A stretch of 64,000 bases of DNA. Source: Reinekea sp. G2M2-21 (GTDB taxonomy: Bacteria; Pseudomonadota; Gammaproteobacteria; Pseudomonadales; Natronospirillaceae). A program made the translations under genes and the position numbers. The stretch lies in contig NZ_JADPQG010000004.1 in the NCBI RefSeq assembly GCF_015687175.1, positions 186,001 to 250,000 on the forward strand. The letters run 5' to 3'. Each line of letters starts with the position of its first letter. Position 1 is the stretch's first letter. Below the pieces are notes generated by a model. That model worked only from the letters and a program-made list of their open reading frames with translations. It did no database searches and was not told the origin of the DNA. Of the stretch, positions 37,469 through 46,815 are shown piece by piece.

Positions 37469-39799
37469 TTATAAGTGGTCTGTTGTGATTGGAAGCCGCG
37501 AATCATCCGTGGGCGGTGAGTTTGAAAAGTAAGTGTTAAATTGTTTTCGATCAATCTGGCCATGATAGTCCATGGCGATGATTTCATAGTGCTGTTCGCC
37601 GTCTATCGTTAAGGACAGATTTGGTCCATTTGTGGGCATCATCGCACCATTTACATACCAATAGTAGGGTGGCTGACCACCCTCTGCGCGCACTTTGATG
37701 TTGCCTTGTGTCTGCTCGTTAACCACCATGGCATCGCCCTCATTGATGCCGGCAATCGTGAAGGGCAGGCGAGCAGTAGCGACCAATTGTCGAGCACATC
37801 GGGAATCGAAGACCGGTAGTCGATGTTGATTTTGATACGCCTCTGGTAGCCAAAGCTGCAAAGGGGCTGGCCACAATACGGTGGTGGATTCGTTTGATGC
37901 CAGATCACAGCCGAAAGCCACTTGCAGGCCGCTGTCGAGCGCCAATCGCAGGCGTACTGTTGGGCTGACTAAACTATTGTCCTGATCTGTCAGGGTCATC
38001 CAGCTTTCGGGTATGGTTTGGTTGAGTATCCAGGCGTCGTGTGCTTCATCGCATAAATCGATTTTTTCCGGCTGACCAGTGGGCCAGCATACACTTTGCT
38101 GCGTGACACTTGCTGGTCTGGCCGGCATCGGATTCTGCCCAAGAATTCTGGACGCAACATTGGTCAACAGCGGCACGGCGGTTTGTCGGCCGTAGTGACC
38201 GGTAAGCGGTGTGCCATCTGGCTGACCGACCCATACCCCTAACGTGTAGCCATTGACCACACCAACAGCCCAGCTGTCTCGAAAGCCATAACTGGTCCCG
38301 GTTTTAATGGCCATGCCATAAGGATTACTGGCGTGTCTGGCGAGAATGTCCCGGATAATCCAAGCCGCTCCTGGCGATAACAAAGGCTTGGCCTCCTGGG
38401 CTGATTCCATCAAAAATCTCGGTTTTTGGGTTGTGCCATTGTTGTCCAGCGCGGACATTAGTCTGACCAGGCTTTCCAGGTTCGTTCCAAGCCCACCCAG
38501 TGCAATCGCAAGGCTGGGTCGTTCGTTGCCCGGTAGCGCAAGTGTGGCACCGGCCTGTTGGAGTGCCAGGTAGAAGGGAACCGGACCGACGCGTTCCAGG
38601 ACCTGAACGGCGGGGACATTCAAACTGGCCGCCAAGCTATGACTGAGCGACTCCGGACCGGTAAAGCCGCCACTGAAGTTCTCAGGTTGATAGTCAGCAA
38701 ATTTTAACGGCACATTCATCAACAGGCTTTCGCTGTGGACCAAACCCTGGTCGAGCGCCATGCCGTAGATAAAGGGTTTTAACGTCGAGCCCGGTGAGCG
38801 GATGGCCTGCACCATATCGACTTGCCCAAAGCGTTGATTGTCATGAAAATCAGAACTGCCGGTGTAAACTTCGACAGCGCCGGTTTTGCTGTTCATGATG
38901 AGTACCGCAACAGAGACGTGCCGGTCGATGCTTTGCGCATAATGCTTAACCAGGCGCTCAACGCTCTGTTGCCACGCCAGATTTATGGTGGAATGAATCA
39001 CACCGGGGTCTGACTGGTTGGCCAGGCGGCGCGCCAGAATCGGAGCAATGCTGTATCGATAACCGGGCGACTGAGTGACCTGTTCTGATTGTGCATCTTG
39101 AGCGATCTGTTCATCCCAAACTTGGTAATCCACCAATCGTTGGATCACCTTATCTCGGGCGGCTTGTGCTGAAGTTGGATTTCGGTCGGGTCGATAACGT
39201 GTTGGTGCCTGTGGCAAAACCGCTAATAAGGCGGCCTGAGCATGAGTCAGGTCTTTTGCGTCATATCCCAGATAAGTCAGTGCGGCTGCCTGGACACCTT
39301 CGATAGTCCCGCCAAACGGAGCATGGTTGATGTAATAAGTCAGAATATCGTCTTTTGAATAATGTAATTCGAGCTGGCAGGCGCGGATGATTTCTTTAAC
39401 TTTTCCCCACAGCGTGCGTGATTCTGGGTACCTGAGTCGTGCTACCTGCATGGTGAGGGTTGAGCCGCCGGAGACGATTTCACCGGTTTTCAGAGCCTGC
39501 CAGAGAGCTCGGACCAGGGACAAGGGGTTGACGCCGGGATGGTGATAAAAATATCGGTCTTCGTAATTGACCAGTGCCTCCAGATACAGTGGCGACACCT
39601 GATCCAGACTGATGGGATAGCGCCAGATTCCCTGGTCGTCCGCAAACGTCCGTAAAGGTTGATTGTCTGCCGACAGCACAATCCGGCTGCCAGGTCTCGG
39701 TTCGAGGTCGGTTGGCCAGAGAAGATCGATACAAAAAAACAGGGTGGGCATAATCAACAGCAGGAGAAAAAGCCGCCGTTTAAAGAAGGGTTTTACCAT
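37469..39799 (-). CDS. pbpC: Penicillin-binding protein 1C
   Basis: Bifunctional peptidoglycan synthase of 776 residues anchored by one N-terminal helix (10-25). Glycosyltransferase domain (about 50-220) with catalytic Glu80 in NYEDRYFYHHPG and GGSTLTMQVARL; transpeptidase domain (about 300-550) with Ser338 in SPGSTLKPF, the SLN triad in LAASLNVP and KTGTSYGFRDSW; and a C-terminal BiPBP_C domain (about 670-760) typical of PBP1C. The pbpC/alpha-2-macroglobulin pair is conserved in many bacteria; the trap is thought to guard against proteases after envelope breach while PBP1C repairs the wall. Confidence 0.96.
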   Translation of the reverse strand: MVKPFFKRRLFLLLLIMPTLFFCIDLLWPTDLEPRPGSRIVLSADNQPLRTFADDQGIWRYPISLDQVSPLYLEALVNYEDRYFYHHPGVNPLSLVRALWQALKTGEIVSGGSTLTMQVARLRYPESRTLWGKVKEIIRACQLELHYSKDDILTYYINHAPFGGTIEGVQAAALTYLGYDAKDLTHAQAALLAVLPQAPTRYRPDRNPTSAQAARDKVIQRLVDYQVWDEQIAQDAQSEQVTQSPGYRYSIAPILARRLANQSDPGVIHSTINLAWQQSVERLVKHYAQSIDRHVSVAVLIMNSKTGAVEVYTGSSDFHDNQRFGQVDMVQAIRSPGSTLKPFIYGMALDQGLVHSESLLMNVPLKFADYQPENFSGGFTGPESLSHSLAASLNVPAVQVLERVGPVPFYLALQQAGATLALPGNERPSLAIALGGLGTNLESLVRLMSALDNNGTTQKPRFLMESAQEAKPLLSPGAAWIIRDILARHASNPYGMAIKTGTSYGFRDSWAVGVVNGYTLGVWVGQPDGTPLTGHYGRQTAVPLLTNVASRILGQNPMPARPASVTQQSVCWPTGQPEKIDLCDEAHDAWILNQTIPESWMTLTDQDNSLVSPTVRLRLALDSGLQVAFGCDLASNESTTVLWPAPLQLWLPEAYQNQHRLPVFDSRCARQLVATARLPFTIAGINEGDAMVVNEQTQGNIKVRAEGGQPPYYWYVNGAMMPTNGPNLSLTIDGEQHYEIIAMDYHGQIDRKQFNTYFSNSPPTDDSRLPITTDHL

Positions 39800-39847
39800 A
39801 GCAGAAAATCAAACATCCTTTTGTTACCAACGCAGCAGGGGTTAACC

Positions 39848-40246
39848 TTACCGGTGCTCTTCTTCCATGGCGTCCACGAGATTGCTCAGTTCGCGCTGCA
39901 AGCTCTGTTCATCGCCCAGATTCACTTCCACTAGACGCCGCAGGTGACCGGCTGACTCGACATCAAAGCTCATGATGTTCAGCCCATAATGATGCTTGCT
40001 GGAGAGGACATAGGCAACATCAACGGTTAGCGTGATTTCGAAATCGCCCTGATCGGGTGCAATGGCCAACTCGCCCCTATCGCCGATATTCAGTGGCGGA
40101 TAAGATTCGCTGATGGCGATCAACGCGCCTTTGAGACTGATGTCCTGCAGCACGCCGATGATCGGTTCCCGGTCAGCATCCGTAAGGGTTAAACGTACTT
40201 TTGCATCAAAGGGTATACGTTGAAAACGTCGCTTTTCGGTTTCCAT
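39848..40246 (-). CDS. PilZ domain protein
   Basis: Predicted c-di-GMP binding protein of 132 residues, essentially a single PilZ domain. The RxxxR motif is KRRFQRIPF at residues 4-12 and the second motif is DISLKGALI at about 40. A C-terminal helix ([19 protein letters not shown]) may mediate dimerisation. The start 40246 is chosen because the domain begins there; upstream in-frame codons overlap the divergent msrA start. It probably changes conformation or partner on c-di-GMP binding; the target process is unknown. Confidence 0.87.
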   Translation of the reverse strand: METEKRRFQRIPFDAKVRLTLTDADREPIIGVLQDISLKGALIAISESYPPLNIGDRGELAIAPDQGDFEITLTVDVAYVLSSKHHYGLNIMSFDVESAGHLRRLVEVNLGDEQSLQRELSNLVDAMEEEHR

Positions 40247-40325
40247 ATCCTGTTCCAGTAAACTGCGGGTTGAAATCACTATAGAGCGGGCGCATTTAAG
40301 CTGCAACACACGAAGAGAGAAACCC

Positions 40326-40946
40326 ATGTCAAAGATCAAAGAATTACCCACTCAAGAACAACTTCTCCCAGGGCGGGACACTGCGATGAGTCTCAATTTC
40401 AACCATTTTGTGTTTGCACGCGACATGCGTGAGGTGCCCGCAGGTTGTGAAGTTGTTTGGCTGGGACTTGGGTGTTTTTGGGGGGCGGAGCGTCTGTTCT
40501 GGCAATTACCCGGTGTTCAGAATACGGCAGTTGGCTATGCCGGAGGCGCAACACCGAATCCTACCTATGAAGAGGTGTGTTCAGGATTCACTGGTCACAC
40601 TGAGATCGTTCAGGTTGTTTACGATTCTACTCAGATTAGCCTGTCGGATCTGCTGAAAACATTCTGGGAAGCCCACGACCCAACGCAGGGCATGCGACAG
40701 GGGAATGACATCGGTACCCAATATCGTTCGGCTATCTATGGTTCGGACGCTCAGCTGGCCGTTGCCGAACAGTCAAAACAGGCCTATCAACAACAGCTAA
40801 CGGCAAAAGGGTTGGGGGCGATTACGACAGAACTGAAACCCGCGCCGACGTTCTATTTTGCTGAAGAGTACCACCAGCAATATCTGCACAAGAACCCAAA
40901 CGGTTACTGTGGTTTGAAAGGAACCGGAGTGGTATGTCCGATTTAA
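40326..40946 (+). CDS. msrA: Peptide methionine sulfoxide reductase MsrA
   Basis: Reduces methionine-S-sulfoxide in damaged proteins. The 206 residues match the E. coli-type long form including its N-terminal extension (PGRDTAM). Catalytic Cys50 in [13 protein letters not shown]; other motifs [39 protein letters not shown], and the resolving-Cys tail NGYCGLKG...VVCPI. It is divergent from the PilZ gene and overlaps the next small gene by 13 bp. Confidence 0.96.
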   Translation: MSKIKELPTQEQLLPGRDTAMSLNFNHFVFARDMREVPAGCEVVWLGLGCFWGAERLFWQLPGVQNTAVGYAGGATPNPTYEEVCSGFTGHTEIVQVVYDSTQISLSDLLKTFWEAHDPTQGMRQGNDIGTQYRSAIYGSDAQLAVAEQSKQAYQQQLTAKGLGAITTELKPAPTFYFAEEYHQQYLHKNPNGYCGLKGTGVVCPI

Positions 40947-41203
40947 GCGCAACGCAATGGTCTGAAACGGTTTTACAGACGCTGCGACAGTTTGAATTAC
41001 AGTGTCCAGATGATGATCTGTTTTGTGTGGGCTATGTGATTCCACAAGTGGAACTGCTGGAAATGAACCGGCATGATCAGTCGGCAAAGCCGGAACAATG
41101 GCAAGTGTGGCTGACAGAGTTTGTTGAAGGTTGTATGGCCGTTGATCAAGTTTCAGACCAGGATGCGACCCGGATACGGCAAATTGTCGCGTCTCTGGCC
41201 TGA
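40934..41203 (+). CDS. YfcL family-like protein
   Basis: Small acidic protein of 89 residues. The segment [18 protein letters not shown] resembles the DDELFASGYLRGHLTL region of YfcL family proteins, whose function is unknown, and length is in line with that family. It has no signal or membrane segment. It overlaps msrA by 13 bp, so the two are co-expressed. Assignment rests on one segment and is moderate. Confidence 0.6.
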   Translation: MSDLSATQWSETVLQTLRQFELQCPDDDLFCVGYVIPQVELLEMNRHDQSAKPEQWQVWLTEFVEGCMAVDQVSDQDATRIRQIVASLA

Positions 41204-41258
41204 TGCTTGTGTACGCCCAGCATGGGCATAAACTCGATTAACAAGCCGTTAACTGTTG

Positions 41259-42056
41259 TCAGGCGAGTTGATTGATCGCATCCCGAAGGGTTTCGGTTTC
41301 TGCTCGTGCAGCCTGAGCAAAATCGGAACCATTAGAGGCATAAAGCACAGCGCGCGATGAATTGATCATCAACCCATGGCCCTGAGGAAAGCGTCCGGCG
41401 TTCACGGTCGCTTTGAGGTCGCCACCCTGAGCGCCAATACCAGGTACCAGAAAGGGTAAATCCGGGGCAACTGCCCGGATGTTGGCCATTTCTTCTGGAG
41501 CGGTAGCGCCAACCACCAAACTGATGTTGCCATTGGCATTCCAATGTTCCTGAGCCATGCGGGCTACCCGGATGTACAGGGGTTCACCATCAATTAATTG
41601 ATTCTGAAATTCTGTCGCGGATGGATTAGATGTCCGGCACAGGACGATAACGCCCTTTTCCGCATGGTCCGCAAATGGCAAGACGGTGTCGGAACCCATG
41701 TAAGGGTTCACGGTGACGGCGTCGGCCTGGTAGTGCTCAAAGGCTTCCTTGGCGTACATTGTCGCTGTTGAGCCAATATCGCCGCGCTTGGAATCAAGAA
41801 TGACCGGAATGTGCGGGTATGCGGTTTTAATGTAAGCGATAGTTTGTTTTAACTGATCTTCGGCTGCCGCCGCCGCAAAATGTGCAAATTGCGGCTTATA
41901 ACAGCATACCAAATCGGCAGTGGCATCAATAATGGCTTTGTTGAATTCGAAAATTGACGAAATATGTGCGGGGAACAGTTCCGGGTAGGGATCAAGGCCA
42001 ACACACACCTGTGTTTGTTCTGCCCAGCGAGTTGTAATTTGATTAATAAAGCTCAA
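41259..42056 (-). CDS. pyrF: Orotidine 5'-phosphate decarboxylase (long type)
   Basis: Last step of UMP synthesis: decarboxylation of OMP. The 265 residues and sequence fit the type 2 family (longer than the E. coli form): CVGLDPYPELFP at the start, catalytic Lys/Asp cluster VILDSKRGDIGSTA, VNPYMGSDTV, and the phosphate-binding VPGIGAQGGDL and MINSSRAVLYA. Transcribed alone; argA lies upstream on the same strand, 175 bp away. Confidence 0.93.
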   Translation of the reverse strand: MSFINQITTRWAEQTQVCVGLDPYPELFPAHISSIFEFNKAIIDATADLVCCYKPQFAHFAAAAAEDQLKQTIAYIKTAYPHIPVILDSKRGDIGSTATMYAKEAFEHYQADAVTVNPYMGSDTVLPFADHAEKGVIVLCRTSNPSATEFQNQLIDGEPLYIRVARMAQEHWNANGNISLVVGATAPEEMANIRAVAPDLPFLVPGIGAQGGDLKATVNAGRFPQGHGLMINSSRAVLYASNGSDFAQAARAETETLRDAINQLA

Positions 42057-42231
42057 CGGTAATCTCCGGTGTCAAAAGTCTTCGACTTGTGTTTCATATG
42101 GTTACTCACTGCCTACTCTGCGAAAGCGCCAGCGAGCCTTACAGTCATGTCTTTGCGTAAAGTCGGACAGGAGCGATGGGGTTGTGACGCGCATCGCTTG
42201 GGGACCTTACTATTCCGACGGTTGTGCGGCG

Positions 42232-43485
42232 CTAAATTGTTTTCAGGTATACCTTGGAATTACGCTGAAAATTATACAGCTGCTGGCGCATTTCCGGCAG
42301 TGCACTGACGCTCACCGGTTTAAAGCCCCGCTCGACAAACCAATGCTCGGTTTGCGTGGTCAATACAAAAAGCTCAGACAGTTTGTCTTGTCGGGCCTGT
42401 TTTTCGATGGAGTGTAATAAGGCATCTCCGCGGCCATTTTTCTGGTAATCCGCGTGCACTGCAACACAGGCCAATTCTGCTTGTGTTGCCGTTAAAGCGT
42501 AAAGCGCTGCGCAACCAATGATCATGCCATCTCGTTCATTCACGATAAAATGGTCGATTTCCGCCTGGAGCTTTTCCGGATCGCGCTTGACCAAAATATT
42601 ACGGTCTTCCAACGGCTTCAGAAGCGCCAGGATACCCTGGATGTCATCAATACGTGCCCGTCGGAAGGTGTCATATTGGTCTAACGCGATCAGCGTGCCA
42701 ACACCGTCGCGGGTAAATAATTCGGACAACAAAGAACCATCGGCACTGCCATCGACGACATGGCAACGAGCAATTCCTGCTGCGGCGACTGCGCTGGCCA
42801 CCGATAGTTCCAAGTATGCGTCTTGGTCTGAGGACTCTTGGCTTAATATAGAGTTAAGCTCATGAACGCTCATTTCTTTTTGGCCCTTGGTGATGGGTAG
42901 TGGATTTTCTCCGGCAATTATTACTTTGTCGGCCCCCATCTGACGGGCAAGTTCAACAACGAGTTGCTCAGGCGGCAAGTACAGGATATCACCAGTGACT
43001 GAGTAACCTAGTGGCGGTATCAATACGATGGCCTGTTTTTCCAGTTGGGCGCGAATCGCAAGGTGATCAATACGACGAACCCGTCCCTGAGCTTTCAGAT
43101 CCTGGCCATCGAAAACACCAGCGGGTCTGGCCATCACGAAATTTCCACTGACCACCCGCATTTTGGCGCCATGCATCGGGGAGTTTGCAATTCCCTGACT
43201 GAACAGCGCTTCAATGGTGTAGCGGTGATGACCGATCTCACTGATCAAACTCTGCAGTATGGCTTCATCAATGATCTGTCTTTCGTTCACACGGGTGTCG
43301 GTACGTTCAGCGTCAAAAACGATAACCAGCTTCAAACCTAGACTGTTGAGCAGGGTAAGATCAGAAATAATGGACCGCAGCCTTTCGCTATCCAGTACCC
43401 GGTCACGCAGCCAGATGATCGACGTTTTTCCCCGATAGGCGTGAATATAAGGTGCACTGTTGCGAAAGTGGCTGACAAAATCCAT
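42232..43485 (-). CDS. argA: N-acetylglutamate synthase ArgA
   Basis: First enzyme of arginine synthesis, acetylating glutamate. The 417 residues contain an amino-acid-kinase-like regulatory domain (about 1-285, RGKTSIIWLRDRVL, IPPLGYSVTGD) and a C-terminal GNAT domain (about 290-417) with the acetyl-CoA loop ADYQKNGRGDALL. The kinase-like domain is where arginine inhibits. Start ATG 43485, with AGGAG 11 bases upstream, rather distant. argG lies 6.7 kb away on the opposite strand. Confidence 0.94.
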   Translation of the reverse strand: MDFVSHFRNSAPYIHAYRGKTSIIWLRDRVLDSERLRSIISDLTLLNSLGLKLVIVFDAERTDTRVNERQIIDEAILQSLISEIGHHRYTIEALFSQGIANSPMHGAKMRVVSGNFVMARPAGVFDGQDLKAQGRVRRIDHLAIRAQLEKQAIVLIPPLGYSVTGDILYLPPEQLVVELARQMGADKVIIAGENPLPITKGQKEMSVHELNSILSQESSDQDAYLELSVASAVAAAGIARCHVVDGSADGSLLSELFTRDGVGTLIALDQYDTFRRARIDDIQGILALLKPLEDRNILVKRDPEKLQAEIDHFIVNERDGMIIGCAALYALTATQAELACVAVHADYQKNGRGDALLHSIEKQARQDKLSELFVLTTQTEHWFVERGFKPVSVSALPEMRQQLYNFQRNSKVYLKTI

Positions 43486-43650
43486 GAATGAACTGACTCC
43501 TGATGGTGGTGTGGTAAAGAAAGCAGGAGTGTATCGCCTTCATTGAAAAGCCGCCAGCGCCGCCAAGGCTCACGGCCAATAAATTGAGCGCAGGAGTTTG
43601 TGTTGAGCGTCTGGAAATCTGGCGCCGGTCAGTAACCGATGCCAGATCTC

Positions 43651-45042
43651 TCAAAGGACTTTAGAGAACCGCGTGGCGACTTCGGCATTGAAGTAAGCAT
43701 CGAAAGCCAACAGTATGGGGCGCAGAAGCAACCGACCTAAAGGCTTAACGGTAGCAATGTCCGGCGTGACATCGATTAGGTCATCAGTGGCCAGTTCCGC
43801 TAACCGTTGCCATTCGTTGCCGAAATATTCATGGGCATTAATGGAGAACTTTTGGCCGAGTTCACGCAAATTCAAACGACCCTGACAGGCCAGTTGCCCA
43901 ATGGCCCACTGTCTGATTTTGTCGTCCTCATTGAGAAATATGCCCCGCTTAACCGCCAACTGGCTTTCATTAATGAGGTTTTCATACGGCTCTATTTCAT
44001 GATGGTTCTGCATATACAGTCCATCGATCTGGCTGATTGCGGATACGCCCAGTGCCAGCATGTCTGTTTCAGACATGGTCGAATAGCCTTGGAAGTTGCG
44101 TTGAAGGGTACCTTGCTCCAATGCCAACGCTAACTCGTCCGTTGGCTTAGCGAAATGATCCATTCCGATATAGAGATACCCAGACTGCTGAAGTAGTTCA
44201 ATGCTATCTCGCAAAATAGTCAGCTTTGCGTCTGCAGCTGGGACTGTAGCAGAGTCAATCCTTCTTTGTGGTTTAAATCGCTCTGGAAGATGCGCGTAGT
44301 TGTACAGACTGATGCGGTCTGGGCTTAATGTCAGCGTTTTTTCCCAGGTGCGGGCAAAAGATTCACTGGACTGATGCGGCAGACCACAGATGAGATCAAA
44401 ATTAACCGATTGATACCCGAGTTCGCGGGCGCGTTCTACCTTACTTCTCACCAGATCAAACGACTGTACCCGGTTAATGGCGATTTGTGTTTGTTCGTCA
44501 AAGTCCTGTACGCCAAAGCTAACCCGGTTGAAGCCCCTTGAGCGCAACAGTTGCAGCATGTCGTCGGTGGTTTCTCGGGGATCTAGCTCAATCGAAAACT
44601 CACCTGAGTGTGCCACTGGATCCCAGTCATAATAAATTCCAACCAAGTCCAACATACGGGACATCTGTGAGAGGGTTAGAAACGTGGGTGTACCGCCGCC
44701 CAAATGCAACTGAGTGATAGGGCGGTGTCCGAAGTTGCGGGCATGCAATACCATTTCGCGCTCAAGTATGTCCAGATACTGATCTGCCCTGGCTTTGTCC
44801 TTCGTCGCAATCTTATTGCAGGCGCAGTAGAAGCAAATATGTTGGCAAAATGGTATATGGATGTAGAGTGACAGGGGTTTAGTGACTGAACGCTGGGCAT
44901 CCAGGTGTTGTTGCACCTCAATGGGTTGCAGAGCATGAAACTGTACCGCTGTAGGGTAGGACGTGTAACGGGGTGCATTGATGTCGTATTTTCGAATGAG
45001 CGCATCATCCCATGGCACATACCATTTGTTTGGTTGCGTCAT
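43651..45042 (-). CDS. hemN: Oxygen-independent coproporphyrinogen III oxidase HemN
   Basis: Radical SAM enzyme making protoporphyrinogen IX for haem when oxygen is scarce. At 463 residues it is close to E. coli HemN (457). Cluster motif C66-x3-C70-x2-C73 in HIPFCQHICFYCACN; THLGGGTPTF-like block QLHLGGGTPTFL, SIELDPRETT, and the HemN C-terminal domain (AIGQLACQGRLNL). The start 45042 has GGAG 6 bases upstream. A perfect FNR/Anr box lies 53 bp before the start, as expected for an anaerobically induced hemN. Confidence 0.95.
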   Translation of the reverse strand: MTQPNKWYVPWDDALIRKYDINAPRYTSYPTAVQFHALQPIEVQQHLDAQRSVTKPLSLYIHIPFCQHICFYCACNKIATKDKARADQYLDILEREMVLHARNFGHRPITQLHLGGGTPTFLTLSQMSRMLDLVGIYYDWDPVAHSGEFSIELDPRETTDDMLQLLRSRGFNRVSFGVQDFDEQTQIAINRVQSFDLVRSKVERARELGYQSVNFDLICGLPHQSSESFARTWEKTLTLSPDRISLYNYAHLPERFKPQRRIDSATVPAADAKLTILRDSIELLQQSGYLYIGMDHFAKPTDELALALEQGTLQRNFQGYSTMSETDMLALGVSAISQIDGLYMQNHHEIEPYENLINESQLAVKRGIFLNEDDKIRQWAIGQLACQGRLNLRELGQKFSINAHEYFGNEWQRLAELATDDLIDVTPDIATVKPLGRLLLRPILLAFDAYFNAEVATRFSKVL

Positions 45043-45094
45043 TATAGTCTCCAGTACTTTTGCTGAAAAATAAGGCAAAAGCTGTGCTGGAACA

Positions 45095-45108
45095 TTGATA
45101 TGCATCAA
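45095..45108. promoter_or_regulatory. FNR/Anr box upstream of hemN
   Basis: TTGATATGCATCAA matches the FNR consensus TTGAT-N4-ATCAA at every fixed position. On the minus strand a -10-like TATTTT at 45067-45072 would put the transcript start near 45060, with the box centred about 41 bp upstream: the class II activator position. Confidence 0.8.
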
Positions 45109-45208
45109 GACTGTCTTTAAACGATACTGATTCGCATAAAAGAACGAGAACGAATATCAAGAGGTAAACCCTAAGATAGATCGGGCTGGCATTATGATTT
45201 GGATTTGT

Positions 45209-45240
45209 AAAAAAAGGGACGCTTTGCGTCCCTTTTGAAT
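45209..45240 (-). terminator. Intrinsic terminator after crp/vfr
   Basis: AAAAGGGACG / CGTCCCTTTT, a 10-bp stem followed on the minus strand by seven T, 25 bp past the stop. Confidence 0.92.
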
Positions 45241-45262
45241 TTTTTAGTGACCGATAATCTGT

Positions 45263-45913
45263 TTAACCACCTTGCTGGAAAAACTCGCGAGAGCCATAGA
45301 CGACCATTGTTTTTCCTTTAACCGACACCAAACCTTGCTCCTCCAGTCCTTTGAGAACCCGGCCGACCATTTCACGCGAGCAACCGACAATACGACCGAT
45401 TTCCTGGCGGGTAATCTTAATCTGCATACCTTCCGGGTGAGTCATGGCATCCGGTTGTTTACAGAGTTCCAGCAACGTGCGTGCGACGCGCCCAGTCACA
45501 TCAAGAAAGGCGAGGTCACCCACCTTTCTGGTGGTATTGCGCAGCCGCGTCGCCATTTGTTCGCCGATGAAGTAGAGAATTCTTGCATCATTCTGGGTGA
45601 TTTCCCTGAACTTTGAGTAAGAAATCTCAGCAACTTCGCATTCGGTTTTGGTTTTAATCCAGGCAGAACGGGAATTCATAGAGTCAAACAACCCCATTTC
45701 GCCGAAAAAATCGCCCGCGTTCAAGTAAGCCATAATCATTTCGCGACCATCGTCTTCTTCGATGATGACTGACACCGTGCCCTTGATGATGTAATACAGA
45801 GAGTCGCTCTTATCACCCGCGTAGATCAGCGTAGTTTTAGACGGGTACCGTCGGCGGTGGCACTGCGACAGAAAGTAGTCGAGATGCTTGTGTTCTAGTG
45901 TGCTGTTGACCAT
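45263..45913 (-). CDS. vfr: cAMP receptor protein, Vfr/CRP type
   Basis: Global transcription regulator of 216 residues, very close in length and sequence to Pseudomonas Vfr. cAMP-binding domain (about 1-135) with [26 protein letters not shown] and NSRSAW; dimer helix; helix-turn-helix [21 protein letters not shown] for DNA contact, preceded by [20 protein letters not shown]. The start 45913 gives the family N-terminus ([12 protein letters not shown]); an upstream TTG start is less likely. It is divergent from the OsmC-like gene, the conserved crp/yhfA arrangement. Confidence 0.93.
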   Translation of the reverse strand: MVNSTLEHKHLDYFLSQCHRRRYPSKTTLIYAGDKSDSLYYIIKGTVSVIIEEDDGREMIMAYLNAGDFFGEMGLFDSMNSRSAWIKTKTECEVAEISYSKFREITQNDARILYFIGEQMATRLRNTTRKVGDLAFLDVTGRVARTLLELCKQPDAMTHPEGMQIKITRQEIGRIVGCSREMVGRVLKGLEEQGLVSVKGKTMVVYGSREFFQQGG

Positions 45914-46203
45914 AAATCGTGAATTCCAATTTAACTGTAAGGCCAAAATCCGCTTCAGTATGGCCTTTCTTCCAGGTTATTCCAGCCATTATGCGGTATA
46001 TAACCCTGACTGGCTACGCCCAATACCTTGATGTTTGACGCACGTCCCGTTTTTTCGAACGACTATCAAAGGTGTAAGTGCCTAAGAATAGCTTGAATTA
46101 TCAAGATCGCGATGCCATTTAAACAGTCTTCATGGTGTGTTGCGATAAAACTTTCATTAGACTGCACCGCTCACTGTATCGTTGTTTTTAAAAGGGGACA
46201 AAT

Positions 46204-46626
46204 GTGAAAGCTTCACTGAACTGGGTTGGCGATAAGGCTTTTTCTTATAAATCGAATAGTGGATTTGACGGTTTTATCGATGGTGCTGCCAAAGATTCGG
46301 ATCAGGCCAAAGGTCCGAGCCCTATGGAATTGGTGCTGGTCGGCCTAGGTGGTTGTACATCCTATGATGTGGTGTCCATTTTGCAAAAATCCCGTCAGGA
46401 TGTCGTGGATTGCCAGACAGAATTGACGGCTGAGCGTGCCGATACAGTACCGGCGGTGTTTACTAAAATTCATATCCATTTTGTGGTGACGGGCCGCCAG
46501 TTAAAGCCAGCTCAGGTCGAACGGGCAGTCTCACTGTCAGCTGAAAAGTATTGCAGCGCATCGTTGATGCTGGAACGCGGTGGCGTTGAGATCACGCATG
46601 ATTTTGAGATCGTTGAGGTAGATTGA
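46204..46626 (+). CDS. OsmC family protein (YhfA-like)
   Basis: OsmC/Ohr-fold protein of 140 residues, YhfA subgroup. Conserved: GPSPMELVLVGLGGCTSYDV with the first redox Cys, and SAEKYCSASLML with the second Cys. Such Cys pairs reduce hydroperoxides in OsmC/Ohr; YhfA's own substrate is unproven. GTG start behind AAAAGGGGA. Next to crp/vfr in divergent orientation, as in many Gammaproteobacteria. Confidence 0.88.
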   Translation: MKASLNWVGDKAFSYKSNSGFDGFIDGAAKDSDQAKGPSPMELVLVGLGGCTSYDVVSILQKSRQDVVDCQTELTAERADTVPAVFTKIHIHFVVTGRQLKPAQVERAVSLSAEKYCSASLMLERGGVEITHDFEIVEVD

Positions 46627-46669
46627 AGTCAATTTTTCCTGTTAAATCGATGATTCAGGCCATTTTCCT

Positions 46670-46702
46670 GACCCTAACGTGCGTTAAGGCGCTTTTTTTT
46701 AT
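46670..46702 (+). terminator. Possible terminator after the OsmC-like gene
   Basis: A short imperfect stem around GTGCGTTAAGGCGC followed by eight T. The stem is weak, so the call rests mainly on the T-run and position. Confidence 0.4.
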
Positions 46703-46815
46703 TGCTCGCTTAGGTACACTGCAGTGAGTTGTATTCGAGACAACTTATTGCATTGGGGGTTTCCCAAAGCGACACACAATAAAAAAAATCATGCAGTCAG
46801 GTAGAGTAGTCGATC

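Noticed and set aside
37459-37587. 5' extension of the alpha-2-macroglobulin gene into pbpC
   Set aside because: It would overlap pbpC and bury the signal peptide; ATG 37458 has a proper ribosome site.
46092-46105. CTTGAATTATCAAG between crp/vfr and the OsmC-like gene as an FNR box
   Set aside because: The TTGA/TCAA arms are 4 bases apart without the full TTGAT-N4-ATCAA spacing, so it does not fit FNR; left as an unexplained near-palindrome.
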